7,655 nt of DNA from an uncultured Planctomycetaceae bacterium (lineage in GTDB: Bacteria > Planctomycetota > Planctomycetia > Pirellulales > JACPPG01), in the NCBI GenBank assembly GCA_945957305.1, contig CAMFLN010000120.1, forward strand, positions 1 through 7,655, written 5' to 3'. How positions within the stretch are numbered: the first letter of the stretch is position 1; the number at the start of each line of letters is the position of its first letter. This document shows positions 1-7,182 of the stretch, in pieces. The notes below the pieces were generated by a model. That model made no database searches, was not told where the DNA came from, and saw nothing but the letters and a program-made list of their open reading frames with translations. A program made the translations under genes and the position numbers.

Positions 1-63
1 GTCTATTTCACCACCTATTCTTCCGAAGGGCAGGGCATTTACCGCCTGTCGCGCGCCGACTGA
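1..63 (+). CDS. 3' end of an unidentified protein, possibly a beta-propeller
   Basis: Frame 1 is open from the first base to a TGA at 61-63 and encodes the last 20 residues of a protein, VYFTTYSSEGQGIYRLSRAD. Its start lies outside the window. The pattern of an aromatic beta strand (VYFTTYSS), a short Gly/Gln turn and IYRL resembles one blade of WD40-like/TolB-type propeller repeats, which often read like 'iYFtS...g..dIYr'. Twenty residues are too few to assign a family, so this is a suggestion only. The gene converges on the kinase, with 66 bases between the two stop codons and no clear hairpin terminator there. Confidence 0.55.
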   Translation, partial: VYFTTYSSEGQGIYRLSRAD

Positions 64-129
64 AGCGGCGTGCAGGCGTGAAATACGGGTGCGCGACGAA
101 GGGCGAGGTGAAGCGCAGCCACGGGCTCG

Positions 130-1941
130 TTACGACGATCCCATCGAGTTGCAGACGGCGAAGTAGATCACGCCGGCCAGGATGATCGCGCCGCCGAGCA
201 CGGCGCCGAGCGCGATGACAAACCAGGTCGAGCCCATCAGCTTGTCGAACGCACCGCTGTTGCGCCGCTTCTTGGGGGGCACAAGCGGCGTCCCTTCGTC
301 AAGCGGCATCCCCTCTCCGGCTGGCCCTTTCAGTGTGGCGCCTGCCAGCAAATCATCGAGGGTGTCTCCCGCGTTTGTCGCGGGCGGGGGAGGCAGCACT
401 TCGTCCAGGATCGACGAAGTGCGGGCCGCCGTCGCGGCCGCTGCTGCCCCAGTAGTTCTTTGTCCCGCGGAGCTGGCCGGCTTGACCGCAGAAGCGGCCA
501 CGGGCGCTGGCTCACCCTTGCGCACACCAGGAGCGGAGGGAACCTTGGCCGGAGATCGCGGTTTGGCGGCCGGCGAAACTTTCTCTGGTCCGTCCGCCGG
601 TTTGGAGCCGGCAGCGGCCGGGGCAAGTCGGGGACTCGAACCGGGCTTGGCGGTGGGAGCAGCGGGCTTGAGCCCCGCGCCCGCCGTCGAAGGAGGTTTG
701 ACCGCGGGCTTCTCGCCCGTTGCCGCGGCCGGCGCCGGCGCTTTTGCAGGAGATTTCTTCGCTTCGTCCTCCAAGGGCGCGAGCGTCAGATCATCTTCAT
801 CCATCCCCGTTGCAGGTGCCGCAGCGGCGGCCTGCGTCGTAGCGCGACGCGCCAACTCGCCCAGCCGCGCCCACGAGCCGCTCGTGCCCGGCGGTTTCAG
901 CGGCGTATCGGTCGCCGAGCCATGCGCGTTGAGCCAGCGTGACAGGGCATCGGCGACCTCATCGGCCGTCTGATACCGCTGATCGCGACGCTTGGATGTC
1001 ATCTTGTAAAAGATGTTGACCAGGTCTTCCGGCACTTCGGGGCGCTGCTTGCGAATGCTTTCGGGCTGCTGCGTTTGATGCATCAGCAACCGCTGCGTGC
1101 ACGTTCCCTCGGGGAAAGGAGGGTGGCCGGTCAGCGCGAAGTACAACGTGCATCCCAGGCTGTAGATATCCGCTCGACCATCGACCGTATGGCTATCGAG
1201 CGCTTGTTCCGGAGCGAGGTAGTCGACCGTGCCCAAAACCTTTTCATCGTGAGCGATGGTCAAAGAAGCCTGATCATCGTTCGAGAACTGTGCCAACCCC
1301 ATATCGAGAATCTTGACCGTTCCCTTGACGTCGATGAGCAGGTTCGCGGGTTTGATATCGCGATGTATGAGTCCCACCCGGTGCGCATGCGCCAAACCCG
1401 AGGCCGCCTGGCGAATGTAGTCGGCCGCCAGTACAGGGGAGAGCGCGCCTTCGGCCGCCACGAGAACTTGCAGGTCGCGTCCCTCGACAAATTCCATGAC
1501 GAGGTAATGCGTTCCCTCGTGCTCATTGACGTCATAAGCGCGGACGATGTTCGGATCGTCCAGTGCCGCGGCAGCGCGCGCCTCGCGATGGAAGCGGGCC
1601 AGGTATGAGGAGTCTTTGACGCGGCCGGCCGGCAACACCTTGATCGCGCGGCGGGCTCGCATCAGCACATGTTCGGCCAGGTACACGCTGCTCATGCCGC
1701 CTGTGCCCAGGTGGCCGAGCAGTTTGTAGTTACCGAGGAAGAAGCCCTTGTGGCGACCTTCGAGAAGCTTGTCACTTTGCCAGGCGGTGAGCAGCCCCGC
1801 CTCGACCAAGTGTGCGCACAAAGATTGCGCATCGCCACCTTCGGCGGCGCGGCGCCTGTATTCCGCAACGGCGGCATCGAGCTGATTTGTCTCGACGAGT
1901 CCGCTACGGCGCACGAGATCCAAAAACGTGTCGATACTCAT
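130..1941 (-). CDS. Membrane-anchored Hanks-type serine/threonine protein kinase
   Basis: This 603-residue protein should phosphorylate Ser/Thr on cytoplasmic targets. Residues 1-70 are a conserved planctomycetal extension ([10 protein letters not shown], then [18 protein letters not shown]). The kinase domain runs from about 72 to 337. It has the glycine loop G79-T-G-G-M-S-S-V, ATP lysine K101, helix-C E120, HRDIKPAN with catalytic D195, K197 and N200, DMG (D213) in place of DFG, APE at 243-245 and DIYSLG D258. All catalytic residues are present, so it should be active. S226, T228 and T238 lie in the activation segment. Residues 340-570 form an Ala/Pro/Lys-rich, probably disordered linker with acidic patches ([31 protein letters not shown]). 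A basic KKRR at 557-560 precedes one membrane helix at about 573-596, leaving only about seven residues outside. The start is ATG at 1941, without a clear Shine-Dalgarno; homology to the N-terminal extension supports it. Its substrate is unknown. Confidence 0.95.
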   Translation of the reverse strand: MSIDTFLDLVRRSGLVETNQLDAAVAEYRRRAAEGGDAQSLCAHLVEAGLLTAWQSDKLLEGRHKGFFLGNYKLLGHLGTGGMSSVYLAEHVLMRARRAIKVLPAGRVKDSSYLARFHREARAAAALDDPNIVRAYDVNEHEGTHYLVMEFVEGRDLQVLVAAEGALSPVLAADYIRQAASGLAHAHRVGLIHRDIKPANLLIDVKGTVKILDMGLAQFSNDDQASLTIAHDEKVLGTVDYLAPEQALDSHTVDGRADIYSLGCTLYFALTGHPPFPEGTCTQRLLMHQTQQPESIRKQRPEVPEDLVNIFYKMTSKRRDQRYQTADEVADALSRWLNAHGSATDTPLKPPGTSGSWARLGELARRATTQAAAAAPATGMDEDDLTLAPLEDEAKKSPAKAPAPAAATGEKPAVKPPSTAGAGLKPAAPTAKPGSSPRLAPAAAGSKPADGPEKVSPAAKPRSPAKVPSAPGVRKGEPAPVAASAVKPASSAGQRTTGAAAAATAARTSSILDEVLPPPPATNAGDTLDDLLAGATLKGPAGEGMPLDEGTPLVPPKKRRNSGAFDKLMGSTWFVIALGAVLGGAIILAGVIYFAVCNSMGSS

Positions 1942-2074
1942 GCTGAGTCAGTTGCTCACAAAACTAGACTCATCTCGCACTGACGCGATCGGCCAAGCGT
2001 TTGCCTTGCCTGCCCAAATCCCTAAACGCCTTATGCCGGATGGTAGCGAATGGCGCTAAATCGAAACAGCTACT

Positions 2075-2105
2075 GAATAAATAAAAGCAGCGGGACCAAG
2101 CCCCG
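2075..2105 (-). terminator. Weak terminator-like hairpin and T-rich tract, minus strand
   Basis: Read on the minus strand, CGGG (2105-2102) and CCCG (2094-2091) can pair around a seven-base loop. After CTGC there is a T-rich tract, TTTTATTTATTC (2086-2075). The stem has only four Watson-Crick pairs, plus some wobble pairs beyond a mismatch, so it is weak. It would end a minus-strand transcript coming from the 2110-2600 region, where no gene is evident. It may be chance. Confidence 0.2.
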
Positions 2106-2500
2106 GCACGCGGCAAAACGGACATCTAATATCTTATGCAATCCGCATTCCCGAACCAAGAAAAAATCGGGCCGGAAGGGCATTGTGCGCGTAGTCCAGG
2201 CAAGAACCAAATGGGCGTGCGGGGAACAATCGCTGCGACCGCTTCGCGCGCTAAGGGACCGGACATCGCGAAGTGTTATGTTACACAGGTTCGCCCAAGA
2301 ACGGGTTGCACCGCAATGGGCTCGGCGAGTGGTTCTAAATCGACCAACTCAGGGCTGTTGCCGATCAACCAGCAACCGGGACAACCGCCATCGGTTACAT
2401 TGCGGCATCGCCGTTGCGCCGACGATCCAGGTCTGTCTGTCCCGGAGCTTCGGTGTACTTCAGCCCCCGCCCAGTCACCAAAATCCTGGGTTACTACTGT

Positions 2501-2528
2501 TTGAGTGATTCGTTAGCGCTATTATCAT
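2501..2528 (+). promoter_or_regulatory. Candidate sigma70-like promoter for the exporter operon
   Basis: TTGAGT (2501-2506) and TATCAT (2523-2528) match the -35 and -10 consensus at 4/6 and 5/6 positions with a 16-base spacer. Transcription would begin near 2535, giving a leader of about 65 bases before the GTG at 2601 that includes the hairpin at 2550-2567. Planctomycete promoters are poorly characterised, so this is a pattern match only. Confidence 0.3.
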
Positions 2529-2549
2529 CGGGGAGGGGGTAAGTTTGTA

Positions 2550-2567
2550 CGCCGGCTCGTGCTGGCG
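2550..2567 (+). promoter_or_regulatory. Leader hairpin upstream of the adaptor gene
   Basis: CGCCGGC (2550-2556) pairs with GCTGGCG (2561-2567) as a seven-pair stem with one G-U wobble and a TCGT tetraloop. It lies 33 bases upstream of the GTG start, after the candidate promoter. A smaller CCGA/TCGG stem (2569-2572 with 2576-2579) follows at once. No U-run follows, so it is not a typical terminator. It could affect mRNA stability or translation, or be a chance GC stem. Confidence 0.35.
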
Positions 2568-2600
2568 ACCGACCATCGGCTGAACCGTTCCGGGTGATCT

Positions 2601-3845
2601 GTGGCGAGTGCAACGAAACTTCGCGACGACCTCGCCGCTCTGCGCATTGACCGCTCTTTGCGGACGCAACAGTCGGGCTCAGGTAAATGGTTCGCGCTGG
2701 CTGTGATTGCGCTGCTGGCGGCGATTGCCGGCGGCGGGTATTACCTGTTGAGCGAGCGATTGGCCGGTCCCCTGGCCGTCAAGGTCGACACCGTCCGGCT
2801 GGTCTCCTTGGGCCAGATCAATACCGTGCTCACGGCGACCGGCTACCTGGAATCGCGGCAGCAAGCGGCGGTCGGCGCCAAAGCCCCCGGCCGGGTCGCA
2901 CGCGTGCTGGTCGAGGAAGGAGACAAGGTTCATGCGGGCGACTTGCTCGCCGAGCTCGGCCACTCGGATCTCGACGCCATGCTGGCCTCGAAGACAGCGC
3001 AAGTGCGCTATGCCGAGGCCGTGGCCGCGGAAGCCAAGCGGCAAGCCGCGCAAAAAGAGCGAGACTTCGCCCGCGAGCAATCGCTGTTCGACAAGAAAGC
3101 TGGCACGCAGGCCGCGTTGGAAACGGCCGAAACTGATTTTCATACCGCCGCAGCGCGGGCCGAGGCCCTCAGCGCCAATGTCGCGGTGGCGCAAGCGCAA
3201 GTGCGCGAAGCTGAAGAGGCCATCGCGAACCTCAAGGTGATCGCCCCCTTTGCCGGCACCGTCGTCACCAAGGATGCCGAAGTCGGCGAAACGATCATGC
3301 CCGGCGGCATGGGGCTCGCCTCAGGGCGTGGATCGGTGGCGACCCTGGCGAATCTCGATCAATTGGAAGTCGACACCGACGTGAAAGAAGATTATCTCGG
3401 CCAACTGGAAAAAGGGCAGCCGGCCGAAGTTTCGGTCGATGCCGTTCCTGATCGCCGTTATCAAGGACGCCTGCGCGAGATTATCCCCATGGGGGACCGC
3501 ACGCGCGGCATCGTCAAGGTGAAAGTCACCATCGTTGATCCGGATGAACACCTGTTCCCCGACCTGGGAGCGACGGTACACTTTCAACCAGCGAAATCCG
3601 AACGTGCCGTGGATGCCGACCAGAAACGCATGTACCTGCCCCTGTCCGCGGTCGTGACGAAGGACGGCCGCGACTTTGTTTGGCGGCTGGAAAAGGACCA
3701 TGTCGTGCAAGCCCACGTCACGACCAGCGGAGAGCCGAAGGACGGTTTGATTCGCGTTGACGGCAGCGTCAAAGGGGGAGACCGGATCGTGGTGGATCCG
3801 CCGGCCGAACTCATCAACGGCGCCCGCGTGCGAATTCTTGAATAG
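2601..3845 (+). CDS. HlyD/MacA-family periplasmic adaptor (membrane fusion protein)
   Basis: This 414-residue protein is the periplasmic adaptor of a tripartite-type exporter, anchored in the inner membrane and expected to link the ABC permeases to an outer-membrane channel. A cytoplasmic N-terminus of about 29 residues precedes one membrane helix at about 30-51. The first lipoyl half follows at about 84-120 (GAKAPGRVARVLVEEGDKV, then GDLLAELG). An Ala/Glu/Gln-rich alpha-hairpin spans about 125-210, and the second lipoyl half (LKVIAPFAGTVVTKDAEVGE) lies at 211-230. A beta-barrel covers about 250-330 and a membrane-proximal domain about 345-414. Length and order are normal for the family. GTG at 2601 is chosen because an in-frame TGA sits at 2595-2597 and no earlier start exists; the Shine-Dalgarno is weak. 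It is the first gene of the exporter operon. The substrate cannot be read from the sequence. Confidence 0.93.
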   Translation: MASATKLRDDLAALRIDRSLRTQQSGSGKWFALAVIALLAAIAGGGYYLLSERLAGPLAVKVDTVRLVSLGQINTVLTATGYLESRQQAAVGAKAPGRVARVLVEEGDKVHAGDLLAELGHSDLDAMLASKTAQVRYAEAVAAEAKRQAAQKERDFAREQSLFDKKAGTQAALETAETDFHTAAARAEALSANVAVAQAQVREAEEAIANLKVIAPFAGTVVTKDAEVGETIMPGGMGLASGRGSVATLANLDQLEVDTDVKEDYLGQLEKGQPAEVSVDAVPDRRYQGRLREIIPMGDRTRGIVKVKVTIVDPDEHLFPDLGATVHFQPAKSERAVDADQKRMYLPLSAVVTKDGRDFVWRLEKDHVVQAHVTTSGEPKDGLIRVDGSVKGGDRIVVDPPAELINGARVRILE

Positions 3846-3866
3846 CGTTAGGGAAGCGATGCATCT

Positions 3867-3882
3867 GGCGGTAATGTCCGCC
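3867..3882 (+). promoter_or_regulatory. Short GC hairpin between adaptor and ATPase genes
   Basis: GGCGG (3867-3871) and CCGCC (3878-3882) form a perfect five-pair stem around TAATGT. It lies in the 56-base gap between the adaptor stop and the ATPase ribosome-binding site. No T-run follows, so it is not a terminator. It could be a processing or stability element, or chance. Confidence 0.25.
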
Positions 3883-3891
3883 CTGTTGACC

Positions 3892-3896
3892 GGAGG
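3892..3896 (+). promoter_or_regulatory. Shine-Dalgarno of the ATPase gene
   Basis: GGAGG lies five bases upstream of the ATG at 3902 and fixes the start of the ATPase. It is among the clearest ribosome-binding sites in the window; the adaptor and the second permease have only weak ones. Confidence 0.7.
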
Positions 3897-3901
3897 CACT
3901 C

Positions 3902-4621
3902 ATGCCCGCAGGTTCTGAACGAGCCGTGGTCGAATTGCGCGGCGTCTCGAAAGAGTACATGCGCGACAAGATTCGCGTGCCCGTGTTGTCCAACACCAAC
4001 CTTGATATTCCGCACGGAGACTTCGTCGCCGTGATGGGCCCGTCCGGCTCCGGCAAGTCGACGCTGTTGAATCTGGCGGCCGGGCTCGACCGACCGACGA
4101 CCGGCACGGTCACCGTCGCTGGCACGGAATTGAATCAACTTTCCGAAAGCAAGCTCACTCGCTGGCGGTCCCAGCACCTGGGCTTCATCTTTCAGTTGTA
4201 CAACCTGATGCCGGTGTTGACCGCTTTCGAAAACGTGGAGCTGCCGCTGCTGCTGACGTCGCTCTCGCGTCGCCAACGCGCCGAGCACGTCGAAACCGCC
4301 TTGCGCATCGTCGGCCTGCAGGAACGCATGGACCATTTTCCGCGGCAGCTTTCGGGCGGACAGGAACAGCGCGTCGCCATCGCACGCGCGCTGGTGAACG
4401 ACCCGGTGCTGCTGCTGGCCGACGAACCGACGGGAAACCTGGACGCGGCCGCGGCCCAGGAAATCATGGACTTGCTGCAGCAGCTGAACGAAGAGTTCGA
4501 AAAAACAATCGTCATGGTAACGCACGATCCACGCGCCGCGCGTCGCGCTCGCCGTATGCTGCACCTGGAGAAGGGGACTTTCGTCGAAACCGAGTTGGAT
4601 GCCCTGGAGGCCGCGGGATGA
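3902..4621 (+). CDS. ABC transporter ATPase, LolD/MacB type
   Basis: This 239-residue cytoplasmic ATPase should hydrolyse ATP to drive the two adjacent permeases. It carries every expected motif: Walker [10 protein letters not shown] (46-54, K52), Q-loop Q98 ([21 protein letters not shown], typical of the MacB/LolD/FtsE group), signature LSGGQ (150-154), Walker B VLLLADEP (169-176, catalytic E175), D-loop GNLD (178-181) and switch H208. The signature continues with E155 where most relatives have Q ([15 protein letters not shown]). The length is normal for a stand-alone ATPase, unlike MacB itself, where the ATPase is fused to the permease. ATG at 3902 has a strong GGAGG. The gene follows the adaptor by 56 bases, and its TGA overlaps the first permease's ATG (ATGA at 4618-4621), so the two are probably translationally coupled. 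Confidence 0.96.
   Translation: MPAGSERAVVELRGVSKEYMRDKIRVPVLSNTNLDIPHGDFVAVMGPSGSGKSTLLNLAAGLDRPTTGTVTVAGTELNQLSESKLTRWRSQHLGFIFQLYNLMPVLTAFENVELPLLLTSLSRRQRAEHVETALRIVGLQERMDHFPRQLSGGQEQRVAIARALVNDPVLLLADEPTGNLDAAAAQEIMDLLQQLNEEFEKTIVMVTHDPRAARRARRMLHLEKGTFVETELDALEAAG
4606..4610 (+). promoter_or_regulatory. Shine-Dalgarno of the first permease gene
   Basis: GGAGG lies inside the last codons of the ATPase gene, seven bases upstream of the ATG at 4618. With the ATGA overlap it supports coupled translation of ATPase and permease and decides the permease start. Confidence 0.65.
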
Positions 4622-5781
4622 AATTCCTCCCTTACATTCTCCGCAACGTGCAACGCAACAAGCTGCGCAGTGTCTTCACGGGCTTGTCGATTGCCGTGAG
4701 CCTGTTTCTGGTCACGGTGTTGTACGCCTATGTGAACATGCAGGACGAAATGGGCGAAGGAGCCCTGAAGTACGCCCGCGTCGTCTGCACGGCCAAGCAA
4801 GGGCTGACGTTTCCGGTGCCGATTGCCCATGTCGACAAGGTGAAGGGGATGGAAGGGGTCAAGACCGTCGTTCCGCTCGCCTGGTTCGGCGGCAAGTACA
4901 AGGACGACAAGATCCCGTTCGCCCAGTTCGCCACAGATCCGGATCATTGCTTCGAAGTGTTCGCGGAATTTACGGTGCCGCCCGATCAATTGAGCAACTT
5001 TCAAAAGGATCGCACCGGCTGCATCGTGGGAGAGAAGATCGCCCGCAAGCGCCAGTGGAAGGTGGGCGACAAGATCGTCCTCAAGGGGGACATCTATCCC
5101 GTCAACCTGGAATTGACGATCGACGGCATCTACACCGGCCCGGCCGGCTCGGATCTCGAGATGCTGTTCTACGATTACACCTATCTCGACGAGCTGCTCA
5201 AGCAATCGCGCTCGCAGATGGCGGGCAACGCCGGCACGATGTTCATCAAGGCGCAAACGCCCGAGATGATGCCCGACTTGATGCAAAGGATCAACGCCCG
5301 CTTCGCCAATTCCGAGGCCCCGGTGCGGGCCATGACCGAGCAGGCTTTTCGCCAGATGTTCACCGAAATGCTGGGGAATATCCGCGTCTTCATCCGCAAT
5401 ATCGCGATCATCGTCGTGGCGGCGCTGGTGTGCGTGGCCGGCAATGCCATGGCCATGTCGCTGCGCGAGCGGACGCGCGAAGTGGCCGTGCTGAAGGCCA
5501 TCGGCTTTTCGCGGTTCATCGTGCTCACCCTGGTGCTGATCGAGGCCATTGTCATCGCGGTGATTGGTGGCTTCCTGGGAGTTATGGCCGCACGATTGCT
5601 GTTCCAATTCACCGACATGTCGATGATCGGCATCCCTGGTTTCTCGTCGTTCTACGTGCCGGTATCGACGATGCTGTTCAGCATGCTGCTGGCCGCGGCG
5701 ATCGGGCTGGCCAGCGGAATCATTCCCGCCTGGCGCGCGGCACAGGTCTCGGTCGTCGATGGCTTGCGCAAGGTAGTTTAA
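4618..5781 (+). CDS. FtsX/MacB-family ABC transporter permease, first subunit
   Basis: This 387-residue inner-membrane protein has the FtsX/MacB layout. Membrane helix 1 is at about 17-38, after the amphipathic start [19 protein letters not shown] periplasmic MacB-type domain spans about 40-255, followed by three helices at about 257-280, 300-325 and 346-370. Between helices 2 and 3 is the family's coupling segment [17 protein letters not shown] (283-299). The C-terminus [17 protein letters not shown] is the usual cytoplasmic tail. The periplasmic domain has cysteines at 57, 111 and 135, which could form a disulfide. The start is set by a GGAGG seven bases upstream and by the ATGA overlap with the ATPase. 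It probably pairs with the second permease at 5937-7100, as LolC pairs with LolE, but homodimers cannot be excluded. The substrate is unknown. Confidence 0.93.
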   Translation: MKFLPYILRNVQRNKLRSVFTGLSIAVSLFLVTVLYAYVNMQDEMGEGALKYARVVCTAKQGLTFPVPIAHVDKVKGMEGVKTVVPLAWFGGKYKDDKIPFAQFATDPDHCFEVFAEFTVPPDQLSNFQKDRTGCIVGEKIARKRQWKVGDKIVLKGDIYPVNLELTIDGIYTGPAGSDLEMLFYDYTYLDELLKQSRSQMAGNAGTMFIKAQTPEMMPDLMQRINARFANSEAPVRAMTEQAFRQMFTEMLGNIRVFIRNIAIIVVAALVCVAGNAMAMSLRERTREVAVLKAIGFSRFIVLTLVLIEAIVIAVIGGFLGVMAARLLFQFTDMSMIGIPGFSSFYVPVSTMLFSMLLAAAIGLASGIIPAWRAAQVSVVDGLRKVV

Positions 5782-5809
5782 GAAAACCCAGAAAAGGGAA
5801 ATACATCCC

Positions 5810-5909
5810 CAGATAGCGCAGATGACGCGGATAAGGAAATAAAACTCCACGGAGTAAGTGCTGATTCCCTCTTTGTCCCCCTCTGCGCGTTCTGCATCAT
5901 CTGTGGATC
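5810..5909. repeat. Imperfect inverted repeat with 9-base periodic arms
   Basis: This lies in the 155-base gap between the two permease genes. The left arm is three 9-base units, CAGATAGCG, CAGATGACG and CGGATAAGG (5810-5836). The right arm is CTGCGCGTT, CTGCATCAT and CTGTGGATC (5883-5909). CAGATGACGCGGAT (5819-5832) matches the reverse complement of 5890-5903 at 11 of 14 positions. The middle also holds CTCCACGGAG, another short palindrome-like element. From memory, strings like 'CAGATGACGCAGAT' and 'TCTGCGTCATCTG' recur between genes in planctomycete and some other genomes; I could not check this. The inverted layout, the low coding potential and the position inside an operon fit a dispersed, REP-like intergenic repeat. 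Confidence 0.5.
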
Positions 5910-5936
5910 CGTCTTTTAAGAAACCGAAAGTTCAAA

Positions 5937-7100
5937 GTGATTCCTCTCAAATACAACATCCGCAGCCTGCGCACTCGCTGGGTCAGCTCGCTGATGACGA
6001 TCATTGGCACCGCGCTGGTTGTCTGGGCCGTGGTGCTAACCTTTGGTTTGGCCGACGGCTTGGACCATACACTCGAAGTGTCAGGCGAGCCGCTGGACCT
6101 GATCGTGATGCGTAAAGGGGCAACGGCCGAAACGAACAGCATCATCAACGAATCGACGGCCCGCGAAATGGCGGCTCTCGACGGCATCGCCTCGGACGCG
6201 GCCGGCAATAAGCTCTGCTCGCCCGAATTGGTCGTCGTTGTCAACACAGCACGCCGCGCGGGAGACACCAATGCCAACATGATCTTGCGCGGGGTGACGC
6301 CGGCGGCCAAAGAGGTTCGCTCGAACTTTCACATCGTCGCGGGGCGCGAGAACAAGCCCGGCGTGCGCGAAGCCATTGCCAGCACGCAAATGGCCAATCG
6401 CTTCAAGGGGGCGGGGCTGGACGAAGAACTCGACGTATTCGGAGCGCCTTTCAAGATCGTCGGACTGTTCGAAGCCGGACACAGCGCCACCGAATCCGAG
6501 GTCTGGACCGACCTGGAAGTCCTGGGCCAGACTACAAAGCGCGAAGGAGTTCGTTCGGCCATCCAGCTGCGTGCCAACAGCGCCGACGATGCGCAGCGCA
6601 TGGCTGACCGCATTTCCAGTGACGAACAGTTCGGCTTGTCGGCATTGAGCGAGCCGGTTTATTTCGCCGAGCAAGCCAAATCGAGCCGCGGCATCAAAGC
6701 GATCGGCGTTTTTATCGCCGTGATTTTGTCGATCGGCGCGGTGTTCGCGGTCGCGAATACCATGTACGCCGCCGTGGCCTCGCGCGCACGCGAGATTGGG
6801 ACATTGCGGGCGCTGGGCTTTAACCGCCGCACGATCCTCATCTCCTTCTTGCTCGAATCGTTGGCCCTCTGCCTGGCCGGCGGACTGCTGGGCTGCCTGG
6901 CGGCCTTGCCGCTCAATGGCATGTCGACCGGCACGGCGAATTGGGTCACATTCAGCGAACTGGCTTTCACCTTCCGCTTCGGCCCGACGGTGCAGATCCT
7001 AGCCGTCTCGCTGGTCGTCGTCGTGGGAGTGATCGGCGGCCTGTTCCCCGCGCTGCGGGCGACGCGGATGAAGATCGTGGATGCCCTGCGCGAGGTGTAG
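5937..7100 (+). CDS. FtsX/MacB-family ABC transporter permease, second subunit
   Basis: This is the second 387-residue permease of the locus, clearly a distant paralogue of the first. Helix 1 is at about 16-38, the periplasmic domain at about 40-250, and further helices at about 254-280, 300-326 and 350-371. The coupling segment SRAREIGTLRALGFNRR (282-298) and the tail PALRATRMKIVDALREV line up with the first permease. Elsewhere the two differ widely, so they are not a recent duplication. GTG at 5937 is chosen because the protein then begins MIPLKYNIRSLRTRW, the usual start of this family. The frame is open upstream to a TGA at 5862-5864 but offers no better start. The Shine-Dalgarno is weak, and a 155-base repeat-bearing gap separates it from the first permease, so its expression level may differ. 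It is the likely heterodimer partner. Confidence 0.93.
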   Translation: MIPLKYNIRSLRTRWVSSLMTIIGTALVVWAVVLTFGLADGLDHTLEVSGEPLDLIVMRKGATAETNSIINESTAREMAALDGIASDAAGNKLCSPELVVVVNTARRAGDTNANMILRGVTPAAKEVRSNFHIVAGRENKPGVREAIASTQMANRFKGAGLDEELDVFGAPFKIVGLFEAGHSATESEVWTDLEVLGQTTKREGVRSAIQLRANSADDAQRMADRISSDEQFGLSALSEPVYFAEQAKSSRGIKAIGVFIAVILSIGAVFAVANTMYAAVASRAREIGTLRALGFNRRTILISFLLESLALCLAGGLLGCLAALPLNGMSTGTANWVTFSELAFTFRFGPTVQILAVSLVVVVGVIGGLFPALRATRMKIVDALREV

Positions 7101-7182
7101 GGACCAGAAATGGTTCGCATGTGCCCAGCGGCCGCGCTGCCCAGTGACACTCGTGGGGCGGCGACTGGATAGGAACGCTCCG

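Larger units (their letters stand above)
1942..2600. other. Divergent 659-base intergenic region
   Basis: This stretch lies between the start of the minus-strand kinase and the start of the plus-strand adaptor, so it must hold promoters in both directions. It is visibly less GC-biased than the flanking genes and has AT-rich patches near 2070-2090 and 2480-2530. Two overlapping plus-strand reading frames (2136-2504 and 2185-2508) are open here. Neither has a ribosome-binding site, a recognisable domain or typical residue composition, so I do not call them genes. I see no tRNA or transposon end. Sub-features I can point to are a terminator-like element on the minus strand, a candidate promoter and a leader hairpin, listed separately. 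Confidence 0.6.

Noticed and set aside
64..129. Bidirectional terminator between the convergent gene end and the kinase
   Set aside because: I found no stem of useful length and no T- or A-run in the 66 bases.
182..973. A 263-residue plus-strand protein over the kinase linker
   Set aside because: It is antisense to the Ala/Pro-rich linker of the kinase; its Ala/Gly/Ser-rich composition simply mirrors that low-complexity region.
2341..2400. Hairpin GTTGC/GCAAC near 2357-2376 as a regulatory RNA
   Set aside because: Five pairs in a 659-base region are expected by chance, and nothing around it supports a larger fold.
2136..2508. Two overlapping plus-strand small proteins of 122 and 107 residues in the divergent gap
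   Set aside because: There is no Shine-Dalgarno, no recognisable family and no plausible composition; the two frames overlap almost fully, so at most one could be real.
3848..4564. A 238-residue minus-strand protein opposite the ATPase
   Set aside because: The ATPase on the plus strand has every catalytic motif and a strong ribosome-binding site; the opposite frame has none.
4192..5850. A 552-residue minus-strand protein
   Set aside because: It lies wholly antisense to a well-supported ATPase and permease plus a repeat gap, has biased composition and no domain, and is best explained as a shadow frame.
5810..5909. CRISPR array
   Set aside because: The units are 9 bases, degenerate, inverted between arms, and have no spacers of regular length.
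7126..7139. Terminator after the second permease
   Set aside because: CAGCG/CGCTG gives only five pairs around GCCG, and no T-run follows.
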